Assembly: GCA_030148025.1 (NCBI GenBank) | Contig: JASBUG010000023.1 | Coordinates: 1-64,000, forward strand | Length of the DNA: 64,000 bases | Direction of reading: 5' to 3' | From: Flavobacteriaceae bacterium | GTDB lineage: Bacteria > Bacteroidota > Bacteroidia > Flavobacteriales > Flavobacteriaceae | In this document: positions 43,810-51,293 of the stretch, in pieces | Layout: every line of letters starts with the position of its first letter | Numbering within the stretch: position 1 is the stretch's first letter | The notes under the pieces: model-generated | The model's database searches: none | What the model was told of the DNA's origin: nothing | What the model saw: only the letters and a program-made list of their open reading frames with translations | Translations under genes and position numbers: made by a program

Positions 43810-45245
43810 ATTGGTCATGGGCACATAACGTCCTTTTTTTGGTAGTACCAGTGTTGTTTGTACTTACAGTCTTATATGCATATTTCTATTGGGAAAAACC
43901 ACTTAGAAAGGATAAGAAGTATAGTGTCAATTTTAAGCTTAAGCGAGGTAGGTTTTATATTGAAAATATCAAACGTGGCGCTTCCATAATTGGCTCAGCG
44001 GGAAGTGGGAAAACAGAAAGCGTGGTCTTTAATTTTTTACAGCATTTTAGTCGTTATGGCTTTAGTGGGGTTATTCACGATTATAAGGATTTTGAAATTA
44101 CTGAAATGGCATATCCATTATTTGAACAGGAGGATATTGATTTTTATATTATTTCTTTTGATACCATTCATCATCGCGTTAATCCCATTGCACCACGTTA
44201 TATGGAGCATGAAGAAAGTGTGAATGAGGTGTCTCGAGTGCTTATTGAAAATTTGTTGGAACAAAAAGAGGCAGGAAGTATTGGAGCTACCAAGTTTTTT
44301 AATGATGCCGCAGAAGGGTTAATAGGAGGTTTGATCTGGAAGTTAAAAACAGATTATCCGCAGTACTGTACTTTACCGCATTTAATCGCTGTCTATCAAT
44401 TTTTGGACACAGACAGTTTAATTGCTTTTCTTGAAACAAATACCACATCTAAAGCCATGGCAGATGCCTTTATAAGTGGCAAGGATTCTGATCGACAAAC
44501 AGCAGGGGTTAAAAGCACCTTGGCAAATGCTTTGAAAAAAATTAGTACCCAACGAATTTTTATGGCTTTGTCAGCCGATGATGTTCCTCTAGATATTAAT
44601 AATCAGGAAATACCTTCGGTTATTTCTGTGGTCAATAACCCTAAATATGACTCAGCTTATTCTCCAATAATCGCAACAATTGTTCATACAGTTATCAAGC
44701 AAATGAGTGTTAGGAATAGGGAGGCATCTTTTCTTCTGATGGAGGAGGCCTCCACAATTCGTTTACTGAATATGTATCGTATTCCGGCTACCTTACGGAG
44801 CTATAATATTGCGACTATCTATGTGATGCAAGACAAAATACAAAATGATATTATGTATGGAGATAAAGCAAGTAAAGCCATTTTGAGTAATCTGTCCTAC
44901 CAGTTCTTTGGAAAAGTGAACGATCCTGATACCGCTAAATATTATGAACGCTTTTTTGAGATTATTAGAATGGAAACCACAAGTATCAATCGTGGTCACA
45001 ATCTTAATTTTGATACAAGAATTACAACCGGTGAGCGTGAGGTGTCTAAAATCCGTGCTGATGCTTTTTTTAGATTAAAACAAGGGGAATTTATCACTTT
45101 TGCAGATGGAAAAGATAAAAAGGTACAGTTTAAACTGCAATCCATTAAAAAGGAGCTCCCAAAACTTTTAAAGTCCTATTCAGCAAGTGACTTGCAATTA
45201 AATTTTGATCGCATTCACAAAGACATTAAATCTATTTTTAAATAA
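43806..45245 (+). CDS. TraG/VirD4-like coupling ATPase
   Basis: A 479-residue protein with one or two N-terminal membrane helices (residues 8-28) and an AAA+ ATPase domain. Walker A is GSAGSGKT (63-70), Walker B is in S-F-L-L-M-E-E-A-S, and Y-V-M-Q-D and Q-F-F-G-K-V-N-D are sensor-like segments. It brings the relaxosome to a conjugation channel. It is shorter than many TraG proteins but matches the coupling factors carried by mobilizable elements that use a helper's secretion system. No T4SS genes are in the window. Confidence 0.85.
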   Translation: MNWSWAHNVLFLVVPVLFVLTVLYAYFYWEKPLRKDKKYSVNFKLKRGRFYIENIKRGASIIGSAGSGKTESVVFNFLQHFSRYGFSGVIHDYKDFEITEMAYPLFEQEDIDFYIISFDTIHHRVNPIAPRYMEHEESVNEVSRVLIENLLEQKEAGSIGATKFFNDAAEGLIGGLIWKLKTDYPQYCTLPHLIAVYQFLDTDSLIAFLETNTTSKAMADAFISGKDSDRQTAGVKSTLANALKKISTQRIFMALSADDVPLDINNQEIPSVISVVNNPKYDSAYSPIIATIVHTVIKQMSVRNREASFLLMEEASTIRLLNMYRIPATLRSYNIATIYVMQDKIQNDIMYGDKASKAILSNLSYQFFGKVNDPDTAKYYERFFEIIRMETTSINRGHNLNFDTRITTGEREVSKIRADAFFRLKQGEFITFADGKDKKVQFKLQSIKKELPKLLKSYSASDLQLNFDRIHKDIKSIFK

Positions 45246-45265
45246 CATTTAATTGTAAATTTATC

Positions 45266-45298
45266 TATAGGGGATAAATGGTTGTCCTTAAGGGATTA
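45266..45298 (+). repeat. 21-bp-spaced direct repeat, copy 1
   Basis: GGGATAA at 45271 and GGGATTA at 45292 are 21 bases apart, with GTTGTCC between. The same layout recurs at 61446 and 63046. Direct half-sites at 21 bp are typical of AraC-family operators. This copy lies beyond the coupling gene and upstream of the 79-aa ORF. Confidence 0.45.
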
Positions 45299-45375
45299 AT
45301 AGCCTTAATATGAATGAAAGTAATTTAGCTTGTTATGGTTCTTACTAAATTTATACGATATGTTTTTTATTTACT

Positions 45376-45615
45376 ATGGACCATTGTGAAACCATCTATA
45401 TTCTTGCTACTAATCAAATAACATTGGCCTTGTATAAAGAATCCAAGGAAGTATTAATGACATCTAATAGTTATGACTTTATGGTTTTTAAGTTTGCTAA
45501 CTGGGATGAAGTTTTGGAAGATCTTGAAGAGTGGGAGGATTATATTTCTATAGATGAATCTACTTATAATGCATTACATAGCAACCTTTGTAAAAAACTA
45601 AGAGCGCTTATTTAA
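45376..45615 (+). CDS. Small acidic protein, unknown
   Basis: A 79-residue ORF with no signal or membrane segment. The centre is acidic and aromatic: FANWDEVLEDLEEWEDYISI. No family is recognised. It is the only ORF between the mobilization genes and the AbiE pair, has its own AT-rich leader and could be a small accessory or DNA-mimic-like protein of the element. That idea rests only on charge. Confidence 0.5.
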   Translation: MDHCETIYILATNQITLALYKESKEVLMTSNSYDFMVFKFANWDEVLEDLEEWEDYISIDESTYNALHSNLCKKLRALI

Positions 45616-45739
45616 TATCTATAACTCGAAAGCTTTATATAACAGTGTTTTATTTGTATAATTGCATGAATTTTAAATAAAAATATTTGCATTTTGGTAT
45701 AAAATTTGCTATCATTACACTAGTAACAAGAAACATGAG

Positions 45740-46339
45740 ATGAAAACCTTAAATAAATTAGTAAGACACCTTAGACGAGGGAGCGTATATCGGAGAGCCG
45801 ATCTCGAACAATGGTCTAATGCCGTTGATCGCCATCTTGGGGAATTGGTGAAAAATGGAACGCTTCAAAAGCTTTCACATGGATTGTACTATTATCCAAA
45901 AGAAACAGTATTTGGATTAGTGCCGCCAGATGAAGCCGCTTTAGTGCGTAGTTTTCTTAAGGATGATGCCTTTCTCCTAACATCTCCTAATGCATATAAT
46001 ACACTTGGAGTTGGTACAACACAGCTTTATAACAAACGTGTTGTATATAACCATAAACGACATGGTGAGTTTGAATTAGGTGGTAGAACATTTTTCTTTC
46101 ACCTTAAACCGCGTTTCCCTAAAAAATTAACACCTGAATTTTTATTGGTTGATTTGGTAAATAACCTGAAGGTACTTGCTGAAGATCCTAAGGAAGTATT
46201 GTCAAAAGTCAAAAGCAAAGCAAAAACAATGGAGGAAAGGAAACTTAAAAAGACGGTTAAAGCTTATGGAGGTGTAAAAGCAAAGAAAGTTTTTGGGTCT
46301 GTATTTAATGCGACAGAAAAACGCCAATATGCCTCATAA
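45740..46339 (+). CDS. abiEi: AbiEi-type antitoxin (DUF6088)
   Basis: A 199-residue antitoxin of the type IV AbiE system, matching the DUF6088 group in Bacteroidota. The N-terminal winged-helix DNA-binding part has LRRGSVYRRADLEQWSN and HLGELVKNGTLQKLSHGLYYYP. The rest forms the C-terminal antitoxin domain with LTSPNAYNTLGVGTTQ and VVYNHKRHG. It probably represses its own promoter and blocks the AbiEii toxin. The stop overlaps the toxin start. AbiE protects against phages by abortive infection. Confidence 0.88.
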   Translation: MKTLNKLVRHLRRGSVYRRADLEQWSNAVDRHLGELVKNGTLQKLSHGLYYYPKETVFGLVPPDEAALVRSFLKDDAFLLTSPNAYNTLGVGTTQLYNKRVVYNHKRHGEFELGGRTFFFHLKPRFPKKLTPEFLLVDLVNNLKVLAEDPKEVLSKVKSKAKTMEERKLKKTVKAYGGVKAKKVFGSVFNATEKRQYAS

Positions 46340-47285
46340 TTACCTACATGAACGTTTAGACTTTGTGGATCTATTACGAATTTTAGAACAAGAAACCGGT
46401 ATTCAAATTCAGCTTATTGAAAAAGATTACTGGATTATGCATGTTTTATACGGACTCAAAAAGCAAGGGCTTGATTTTGAACTTAAAGGTGGTACATCTT
46501 TATCCAAAGGCTATAAGATTATAGATCGTTTTTCAGAGGATATTGATATTCATATCAAGCCCCCTGCTAAATTGAATGTAAACGAAAATCCTAAAAACAC
46601 AAAAGCAAAAAGTGTTCAATCTCGTAAAACCTTTTATGACTGGCTAGCCAACCATATTAAAATTGATGGCATTGTCTCTATTGAAAGAGATCTAGCGTTT
46701 GATGACGAATCCTATTATCGCAGCGGTGGTATTCGTCTTCATTATGAGGCTAAAACAGGTCATGTAGATGGGGTAAAAGAAGGTATATTACTTGAAGCAG
46801 GATTTGATACCGTGACCCCAAATTCTAAAATTTCAATAAGCTCTTGGGCCTTTGATAAAGCAACCAAAACACCTAATATTACAATTATTGATAATCGAGC
46901 TATAGATATAGTATGCTATCACCCTGGATATACATTTGTTGAGAAACTGCAAACCATTGCTACAAAATATAGACAGGAACAGAATGGGGCAGAGGCTCGC
47001 CCAAATTTAATGCGTCAGTATTACGATATTTACTGTTTACTGGCACATAAGGACGTGCTGGATTTTATTGGAACTCCAGCGTATCACAAACATAAAGAAG
47101 CACGTTTTCCTAAAACCGATTTGGAGATTCCTATTCCGGATAATGACGCATTTTTATTAAATAATACGGAAATAAGAGAAGCCTTTAAAAAGAGATATAT
47201 AAATACGGCTTCACTATATTATAAGGGACAACCTGATTTTGAGGAGTTGCTGGAAAGAATTTATAAGCATCTTAAAAACTTGTAA
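46329..47285 (+). CDS. abiEii: AbiEii-type nucleotidyltransferase toxin
   Basis: A toxin of about 318 residues from ATG 46329 (MPHNYLHERLDF), which overlaps the antitoxin stop by 11 bases. Alternatives are ATG 46308 and TTG 46293. The nucleotidyltransferase motifs are clear: F-E-L-K-G-G-T-S-L-S-K-G-Y, D-R-F-S-E-D-I-D-I-H and EKDYWIMHVLYGL before them. By family knowledge such toxins add nucleotides to tRNA or other targets when released from AbiEi. It forms a two-gene defence unit next to the Ubl system. Confidence 0.9.
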   Translation: MPHNYLHERLDFVDLLRILEQETGIQIQLIEKDYWIMHVLYGLKKQGLDFELKGGTSLSKGYKIIDRFSEDIDIHIKPPAKLNVNENPKNTKAKSVQSRKTFYDWLANHIKIDGIVSIERDLAFDDESYYRSGGIRLHYEAKTGHVDGVKEGILLEAGFDTVTPNSKISISSWAFDKATKTPNITIIDNRAIDIVCYHPGYTFVEKLQTIATKYRQEQNGAEARPNLMRQYYDIYCLLAHKDVLDFIGTPAYHKHKEARFPKTDLEIPIPDNDAFLLNNTEIREAFKKRYINTASLYYKGQPDFEELLERIYKHLKNL

Positions 47286-47674
47286 AAAAAGCTTAATTTT
47301 AATGATAATGGTTTAGGATGGAGAACCCATTTTTATGCGTGGTATTACTAAAAAAATGTTCAGATTTGTGTCTAACATTTAATCGTTTTGATTATCATTT
47401 TTTAACTTTTATGATAGACAAGAATGTTTGATGTAAAAAGATTAATCTCAAACTATTTTGATTATCATTTTTATTGAATTTTGATAATCAAGTATTGATC
47501 AATTCTGTTATTAGTAACTAGCAGTTTTACTATTTCTATTAGTTCAGTTTGTTTGGATCCAAAGTTCATCCCCTTATAGGGGAGGATAATAATTCGAGTT
47601 CTTTATACCTATGCCAAAAAAGAGATTATACCTAGCTTTGTCTAAGTATTAAAATAATTTTATAATTACACATT
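47286..47674. repeat. Convergent intergenic region with TTGATTATCA repeats
   Basis: A 389-base gap. TTGATTATCA occurs at 47388-47397 and 47458-47467 and inverted (TGATAATCAA) at 47482-47491. The last two can form a 10-base stem. Surrounding sequence (AATCGTTTTG... / ACTATTTTG...) is also alike, so the copies are about 30-45 bases long. It separates two convergent operons and may terminate both. Confidence 0.5.
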
Positions 47675-47980
47675 CTAACACCAAAATATTTTTCCAGTCT
47701 TAATCCAAAAATGACTTTTACATCCTCTTTTTCTATTAATTGATGGAGCAATATTAATATTTCTTTTTTTTATTTGATAAACCCATTTAGGTGAGCATTC
47801 AGGGAGTGTGTTTAAATGAATATCTCTTCCACATTTGCAAGGACATTTGAAAACAATAGCCCAGTCATCAATTAAATAGATGACACGTCCGTTAATCTTT
47901 TCAGGAATATCACTACATTTTTGAATACTATAAGTTTTAAATAAAAAATATTTAACATTAATTTTAATTCTTTTCCACAT
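47675..47980 (-). CDS. DUF6527 zinc-ribbon-like protein of the Ubl operon
   Basis: A 101-residue protein of the DUF6527 family. Characteristic parts are A-I-V-F-K-C-P-C-K-C-G-R-D-I-H-L-N (Cys46, 48, 50), then W-V-Y-Q, then I-A-P-S-I-N-R-K-R-G-C-K-S-H-F-W-I and a last W-C. The cysteines and histidine look like a zinc-ribbon. In known neighbourhoods it follows E1/JAB genes of prokaryotic ubiquitin-like systems, but its function is not established; a target-binding or E3-like role is a guess. The frame overlaps the E1 gene by 17 bases, so it is the last gene of the operon. Confidence 0.82.
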   Translation of the reverse strand: MWKRIKINVKYFLFKTYSIQKCSDIPEKINGRVIYLIDDWAIVFKCPCKCGRDIHLNTLPECSPKWVYQIKKRNINIAPSINRKRGCKSHFWIKTGKIFWC

Positions 47981-49355
47981 AGCTAAATTCAGGCATATTA
48001 AGTAATGGAATTATATCTCCCTTTCCAATATTTTTAATTAAAAGCGGGTCTATTGGATCATTAGATTTTTCATTCATCAAATAATAATCAGTTAGACTAA
48101 ATCTGATGACATCATAATTAGACAAATCATCAACTTTAATTTCATGAACTCTTGATAAAAATTCATTCACAGCCAAACTTGAGGCGTACATATTTATACT
48201 AATAACGGCTGGAGCTTCAACGTTTACGTCTACGATATAACCAGATTGTTTTTGTTTTTTGTACTCTACTGAATCAGCCCGAAGCATGTTTGCTGCTCTC
48301 AACATTTCGTGTGTATAAACACCTCTGGTTTGCAATGAAGATCCTTCAGGTGTAATGCAATGTACAGTCCCACATATCTGTTCTATTCCACCTTTTTTAT
48401 CACTTAATATTTTAATTCCCACATCTATATAAGGAATCAAATAGTAACTAGAGATTGAATTCAACAAATGTCTCCCATCGACACTATCCATACAACCGAA
48501 AACAAAATCGCAATTACTAAGATGCTTAATTGCTTTAACATTGTCATATAAATTAGAAGTATATGTAACAACTTTAGTGGCGAAACCCATTTTTAGAATT
48601 GATTCTTTCAAAACATCTACTTTATACCTTTTTTTCTCGGCATCATCTTTAGTTGAGTTTATTATTCTATTTAAATTTTTAAGCTCAACCTTGTCAGGAT
48701 CAATTAAGATTAAAGTACCAACACCTAAGCGAGTAAGTTGCTCTATCACTGGGCTACCTGTCCCTGAACATCCAACTACCCCGATAGTTAAATTCTTAAG
48801 CAACTTTTGTGTACCCTCTCCAAGTGTTTGGGCATTTCTTAAGTTTAATTCACTGTTAAATTGTAATTTATTGTCTTGAAAAATAGTTAATTTTCTCCCT
48901 GCTATTGAAATCTTATCAATTTTACAAAATTGTAGCTCTGGAGTAACTATTCTTCCAAATATTTTACCATCTGGTAACATTACTAAACTCCCATGTAAAT
49001 CTTCATTATCATACCATCCATAAATGCTATCAAAAAACTCCAAATCAGATTTATCATCAATTTCTGAAAATTGACTATAGCCTCCTGGATGGCTATGAAC
49101 TTTAAAAATAGCCATATTCTTCCTAACTAAACTGGGTAGTTGATCGGCTATTAATGAAGTAGACCATTTAATCAAATCATGAGCTCTTTCACATTGACTA
49201 TAAGGAATATGAATCAGCTTATGTACATAGAAAGTATCTCCTTTTGAAGACCTCCCACTTATTGCTAACGAAACGGCTTCCAATCCATCCCCAGGAAAGA
49301 GATGATTTTTGAGACTATCTAAATGTCCTTTTGAAATTTTTAAATGATACTTCAT
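47964..49355 (-). CDS. JAB-E1 fusion protein (ThiF adenylyltransferase with JAMM)
   Basis: A 463-residue two-domain protein. Residues about 1-155 are a JAMM metallopeptidase with H-S-H-P-G-G-Y-S-Q-F-S-E-I-D, where the metal site HxHP(x6)S(x2)D is complete. Residues about 185-430 are a ThiF/E1 domain: GVVGCSGTGSP for ATP, LIDPDKVELKNLNR and D-F-V-F-G-C-M-D-S-V-D. The E1 part would adenylate the C-terminal Gly of the Ubl encoded at 49750, and the JAB part could cut it from targets. It overlaps the E2-like gene by four bases. Which cysteine is catalytic cannot be told. Confidence 0.9.
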   Translation of the reverse strand: MKYHLKISKGHLDSLKNHLFPGDGLEAVSLAISGRSSKGDTFYVHKLIHIPYSQCERAHDLIKWSTSLIADQLPSLVRKNMAIFKVHSHPGGYSQFSEIDDKSDLEFFDSIYGWYDNEDLHGSLVMLPDGKIFGRIVTPELQFCKIDKISIAGRKLTIFQDNKLQFNSELNLRNAQTLGEGTQKLLKNLTIGVVGCSGTGSPVIEQLTRLGVGTLILIDPDKVELKNLNRIINSTKDDAEKKRYKVDVLKESILKMGFATKVVTYTSNLYDNVKAIKHLSNCDFVFGCMDSVDGRHLLNSISSYYLIPYIDVGIKILSDKKGGIEQICGTVHCITPEGSSLQTRGVYTHEMLRAANMLRADSVEYKKQKQSGYIVDVNVEAPAVISINMYASSLAVNEFLSRVHEIKVDDLSNYDVIRFSLTDYYLMNEKSNDPIDPLLIKNIGKGDIIPLLNMPEFSYVEKN

Positions 49356-49750
49356 CTTATGTTAAATTCTCTTTTTAACCAATTATTCACTAGCATTAAA
49401 TGTGACTGCAAATTATCTAACCCAGGCCTCCAAGGGTTTGCAGGCGTTCTGTGCCGTGACCACCTCTGGAAATTCATGTTTAAGAGTTGTTGATTAGCAA
49501 GAGCGCCAATTGGTTTGCTATCTATCCTCTGCAAGGGAGGATAAAAGTATACCATATCAATTTGTGAATTAGGATATCCCGCATCAATTCTAAGGGCTAA
49601 TTTTACTTCCTTAACATTATATCCTTCAGGGACAGGGTAGTTTTCTAGTATCAGCCACCTCTGGGCTCCAACGATAATTGCTTCCCAGCTGCTGTGATAA
49701 CCATCTAAATAGTCCATGTCTTCTTCAGGCAAAAGAAACTCTTTTCTCAT
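49352..49750 (-). CDS. E2/UBC-like protein lacking cysteine
   Basis: A 132-residue protein of the bacterial E2/UBC family (Prok-E2_E type). Recognised features are E-E-D-M-D-Y-L, the central L-A-L-R-I-D-A-G-Y-P-N-S-Q-I-D-M-V-Y-F-Y-P-P-L strand-turn typical of the UBC core, and F-Q-R-W-S-R-H with N-P-W. No cysteine occurs anywhere, so it cannot form a normal Ubl thioester. The conserved R-W-S-R-H may be used differently, or the protein may act as a scaffold. It overlaps E1 by four bases and the Ubl gene by one. Confidence 0.82.
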   Translation of the reverse strand: MRKEFLLPEEDMDYLDGYHSSWEAIIVGAQRWLILENYPVPEGYNVKEVKLALRIDAGYPNSQIDMVYFYPPLQRIDSKPIGALANQQLLNMNFQRWSRHRTPANPWRPGLDNLQSHLMLVNNWLKREFNIR

Positions 49751-50037
49751 TATCCCTCAGTTTGATCTAGTGGAAGGGTCATAAATCTTTCAATTCCTGG
49801 AGTAGTAAAATCTACTTTCTCTTCATACCCAACTTTTTGAACCGAACCTTTAATTCTTTGATTCAATTGATATCGTGTATGAGGGGTTTTACCTGCTAAA
49901 GTAAGTATTTCTTTTCCTGTTAAGCACTCTTGGTCTGTTACGTACTTCTCTCTGTCTACCTTAATTTTGTACCTTTTACCATTAGGTACTGGCTTATTCT
50001 TCTTTGCAAACTCTTCAATGTCAATTTCTGTATTCAT
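49750..50037 (-). CDS. Ubiquitin-like protein (multiubiquitin family, single domain)
   Basis: A 95-residue protein with one beta-grasp domain of the multiubiquitin family (PF14452). The pattern is Y-K-I-K-V-D-R-E-K-Y, then L-T-G-K-E-I-L-T-L-A-G-K-T-P-H-T-R-Y, then P-G-I-E-R-F-M-T-L-P-L-D and a terminal T-E-G. The final residue is a glycine, as needed for E1 activation without processing. It is first in the operon; its ATG is 36 bases from the mirrored motif at 50066. Other members have several domains, so this is a minimal form. Confidence 0.88.
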   Translation of the reverse strand: MNTEIDIEEFAKKNKPVPNGKRYKIKVDREKYVTDQECLTGKEILTLAGKTPHTRYQLNQRIKGSVQKVGYEEKVDFTTPGIERFMTLPLDQTEG

Positions 50038-50065
50038 AATTCTCTAATTTAATGTTCGCAATAGA

Positions 50066-50151
50066 TACGATAAGTGATGACAAAATTAATCTCAGAAATT
50101 TTAGAGGAACACTTATAACTATTTATAATTATCTTGTCATCACCTGTCGTA
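50066..50151. promoter_or_regulatory. Divergent control region with mirrored 18-bp motif
   Basis: TTGTCATCACYTRTCGTA is present at 50134-50151 (+) and in reverse at 50066-50083 (-), 16 of 18 bases identical and 10 of the first 10. Each copy ends its first ten bases exactly 36 nt from a start codon: the Ubl gene at 50037 and the sigma gene at 50180. No good TAnnTTTG box is present. It could be the promoter of the encoded sigma factor or an operator. Confidence 0.65.
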
Positions 50152-50179
50152 CTATAAGTATAACAGACAAGTTTGTGGT

Positions 50180-50896
50180 ATGATTTTCCTCAAACTAAGT
50201 AAAATAATAAATATGGGGGTAAAAACAATTACTACTACAGATTATGATTTGATTGAAAGGTTCCAAGATGAACATGAGTCTTTTGCGCGGGAAGCTTTCA
50301 TTGAATTTTATGATAAATACTCAAGTTATATTTATCGTACATGTCATTTATTTGTTATGGATAACCAACATGTGCATGATGTAAAAGCAGACGCAGAAGA
50401 TCTTAGTCAGAAGGTAATAGACAAAATATATAGGTCAAATACATTTAAGAGAAAAAAAGATATTTTACCCGAAGAAATTACTTTTCATATTAGAGGTTGG
50501 ATTTATCTTATCATTAAAAACGCTTTTAATGATGAATATGTAAAAAAAGTAGAGAGACGGCCTAAATTAGTGAGAATAGAAAGTAAAACTCAAGATGAGA
50601 TAGAATTCAAATATACTAATAAACAATCCGAAGTAAAAACAGTTCTATCCAAGGAAAATTTAGAAAAATATAAAATGATTGAATTGGCTATGTCTCAAAT
50701 TAAAATGAGTGATAAAGAATTAGATGTACTAAGAGTCTATTTAGAATCTGGTTGGTTTGATGAAAGAGATAACTGGATTTTACCTCAAGAAAGAATGAAT
50801 GAACTAACAGATAAATATAACGTGCAAAAAAACTCTATTATACAATGTAAGAGCAGACTAATGACTAAAGTAAAAGCAAAAATAAAAAGTCATTAA
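50180..50896 (+). CDS. RNA polymerase sigma factor-like protein
   Basis: A 238-residue sigma-70-related protein. Region 2 is at about residues 30-90 (FARE-AFIEFYDKYSSYIYRTCHLF, ADAEDLSQKVIDKIYR) and region 4 near the end, with RMNELTDKYNVQKNSIIQCKSRLM as the likely helix-turn-helix. The start ATG 50180 is supported by symmetry with the divergent motif; ATG 50213 is an alternative. It is the first gene opposite the Ubl operon. It may direct RNA polymerase to the mirrored motif, but that is inference. Confidence 0.78.
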   Translation: MIFLKLSKIINMGVKTITTTDYDLIERFQDEHESFAREAFIEFYDKYSSYIYRTCHLFVMDNQHVHDVKADAEDLSQKVIDKIYRSNTFKRKKDILPEEITFHIRGWIYLIIKNAFNDEYVKKVERRPKLVRIESKTQDEIEFKYTNKQSEVKTVLSKENLEKYKMIELAMSQIKMSDKELDVLRVYLESGWFDERDNWILPQERMNELTDKYNVQKNSIIQCKSRLMTKVKAKIKSH

Positions 50897-50951
50897 AAAA
50901 TTATTTAACTTATAAAATATATTATTAGACTAAAACACAAACAGCGACAAA

Positions 50952-51281
50952 ATGGAAAGCGGAAATAAAAATAATCCAACTGATAAATCTTTTGAAAGAC
51001 AGGTTTTTGAAGCATTAAAATATTATGGGTATAAAGTTCCAAAATCTCAAGAAGATATTGAGCAATATATCAGAATGTTTGGTAGTACAAAAATTGAACT
51101 GCCAGATTCTTTATCTGACGCTGGAGCTATTTTTGACAGCATAAGAAAAAATAAAGCTTCATTTGTTGAAAGTGATGAAATCATTGGTATGGCTGCTCGC
51201 AGAGATAATGGTAAAAAAATACCTGAGCATTTGATAAAGAAAATTAAAAAAGATATTAAGGACGGTAAGTGGCTAAAATAA
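50952..51281 (+). CDS. Unknown 109-aa protein between sigma and ImmA genes
   Basis: A 109-residue soluble protein without cysteine, signal or membrane helix. It is helical and charged: FERQVFEALKYYGYKVPKSQEDIEQYIRMFG, then a linker (ELPDSLSDAGAIFDSIR) and a basic tail (IKKIKKDIKDGKWLK). No family is recognised. Its position between a sigma factor and an ImmA/IrrE protease gene (12 bases upstream of the latter) fits a regulator, perhaps an anti-sigma-like protein or protease target, but nothing in its sequence proves this. Confidence 0.7.
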   Translation: MESGNKNNPTDKSFERQVFEALKYYGYKVPKSQEDIEQYIRMFGSTKIELPDSLSDAGAIFDSIRKNKASFVESDEIIGMAARRDNGKKIPEHLIKKIKKDIKDGKWLK

Positions 51282-51293
51282 TGGCTTTGAGAG

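Noticed and set aside
47560..47600. CCCCTTATAGGGG as a fourth AraC-type repeat
   Set aside because: It is a palindrome; the direct half-sites at 21 bp are not present.
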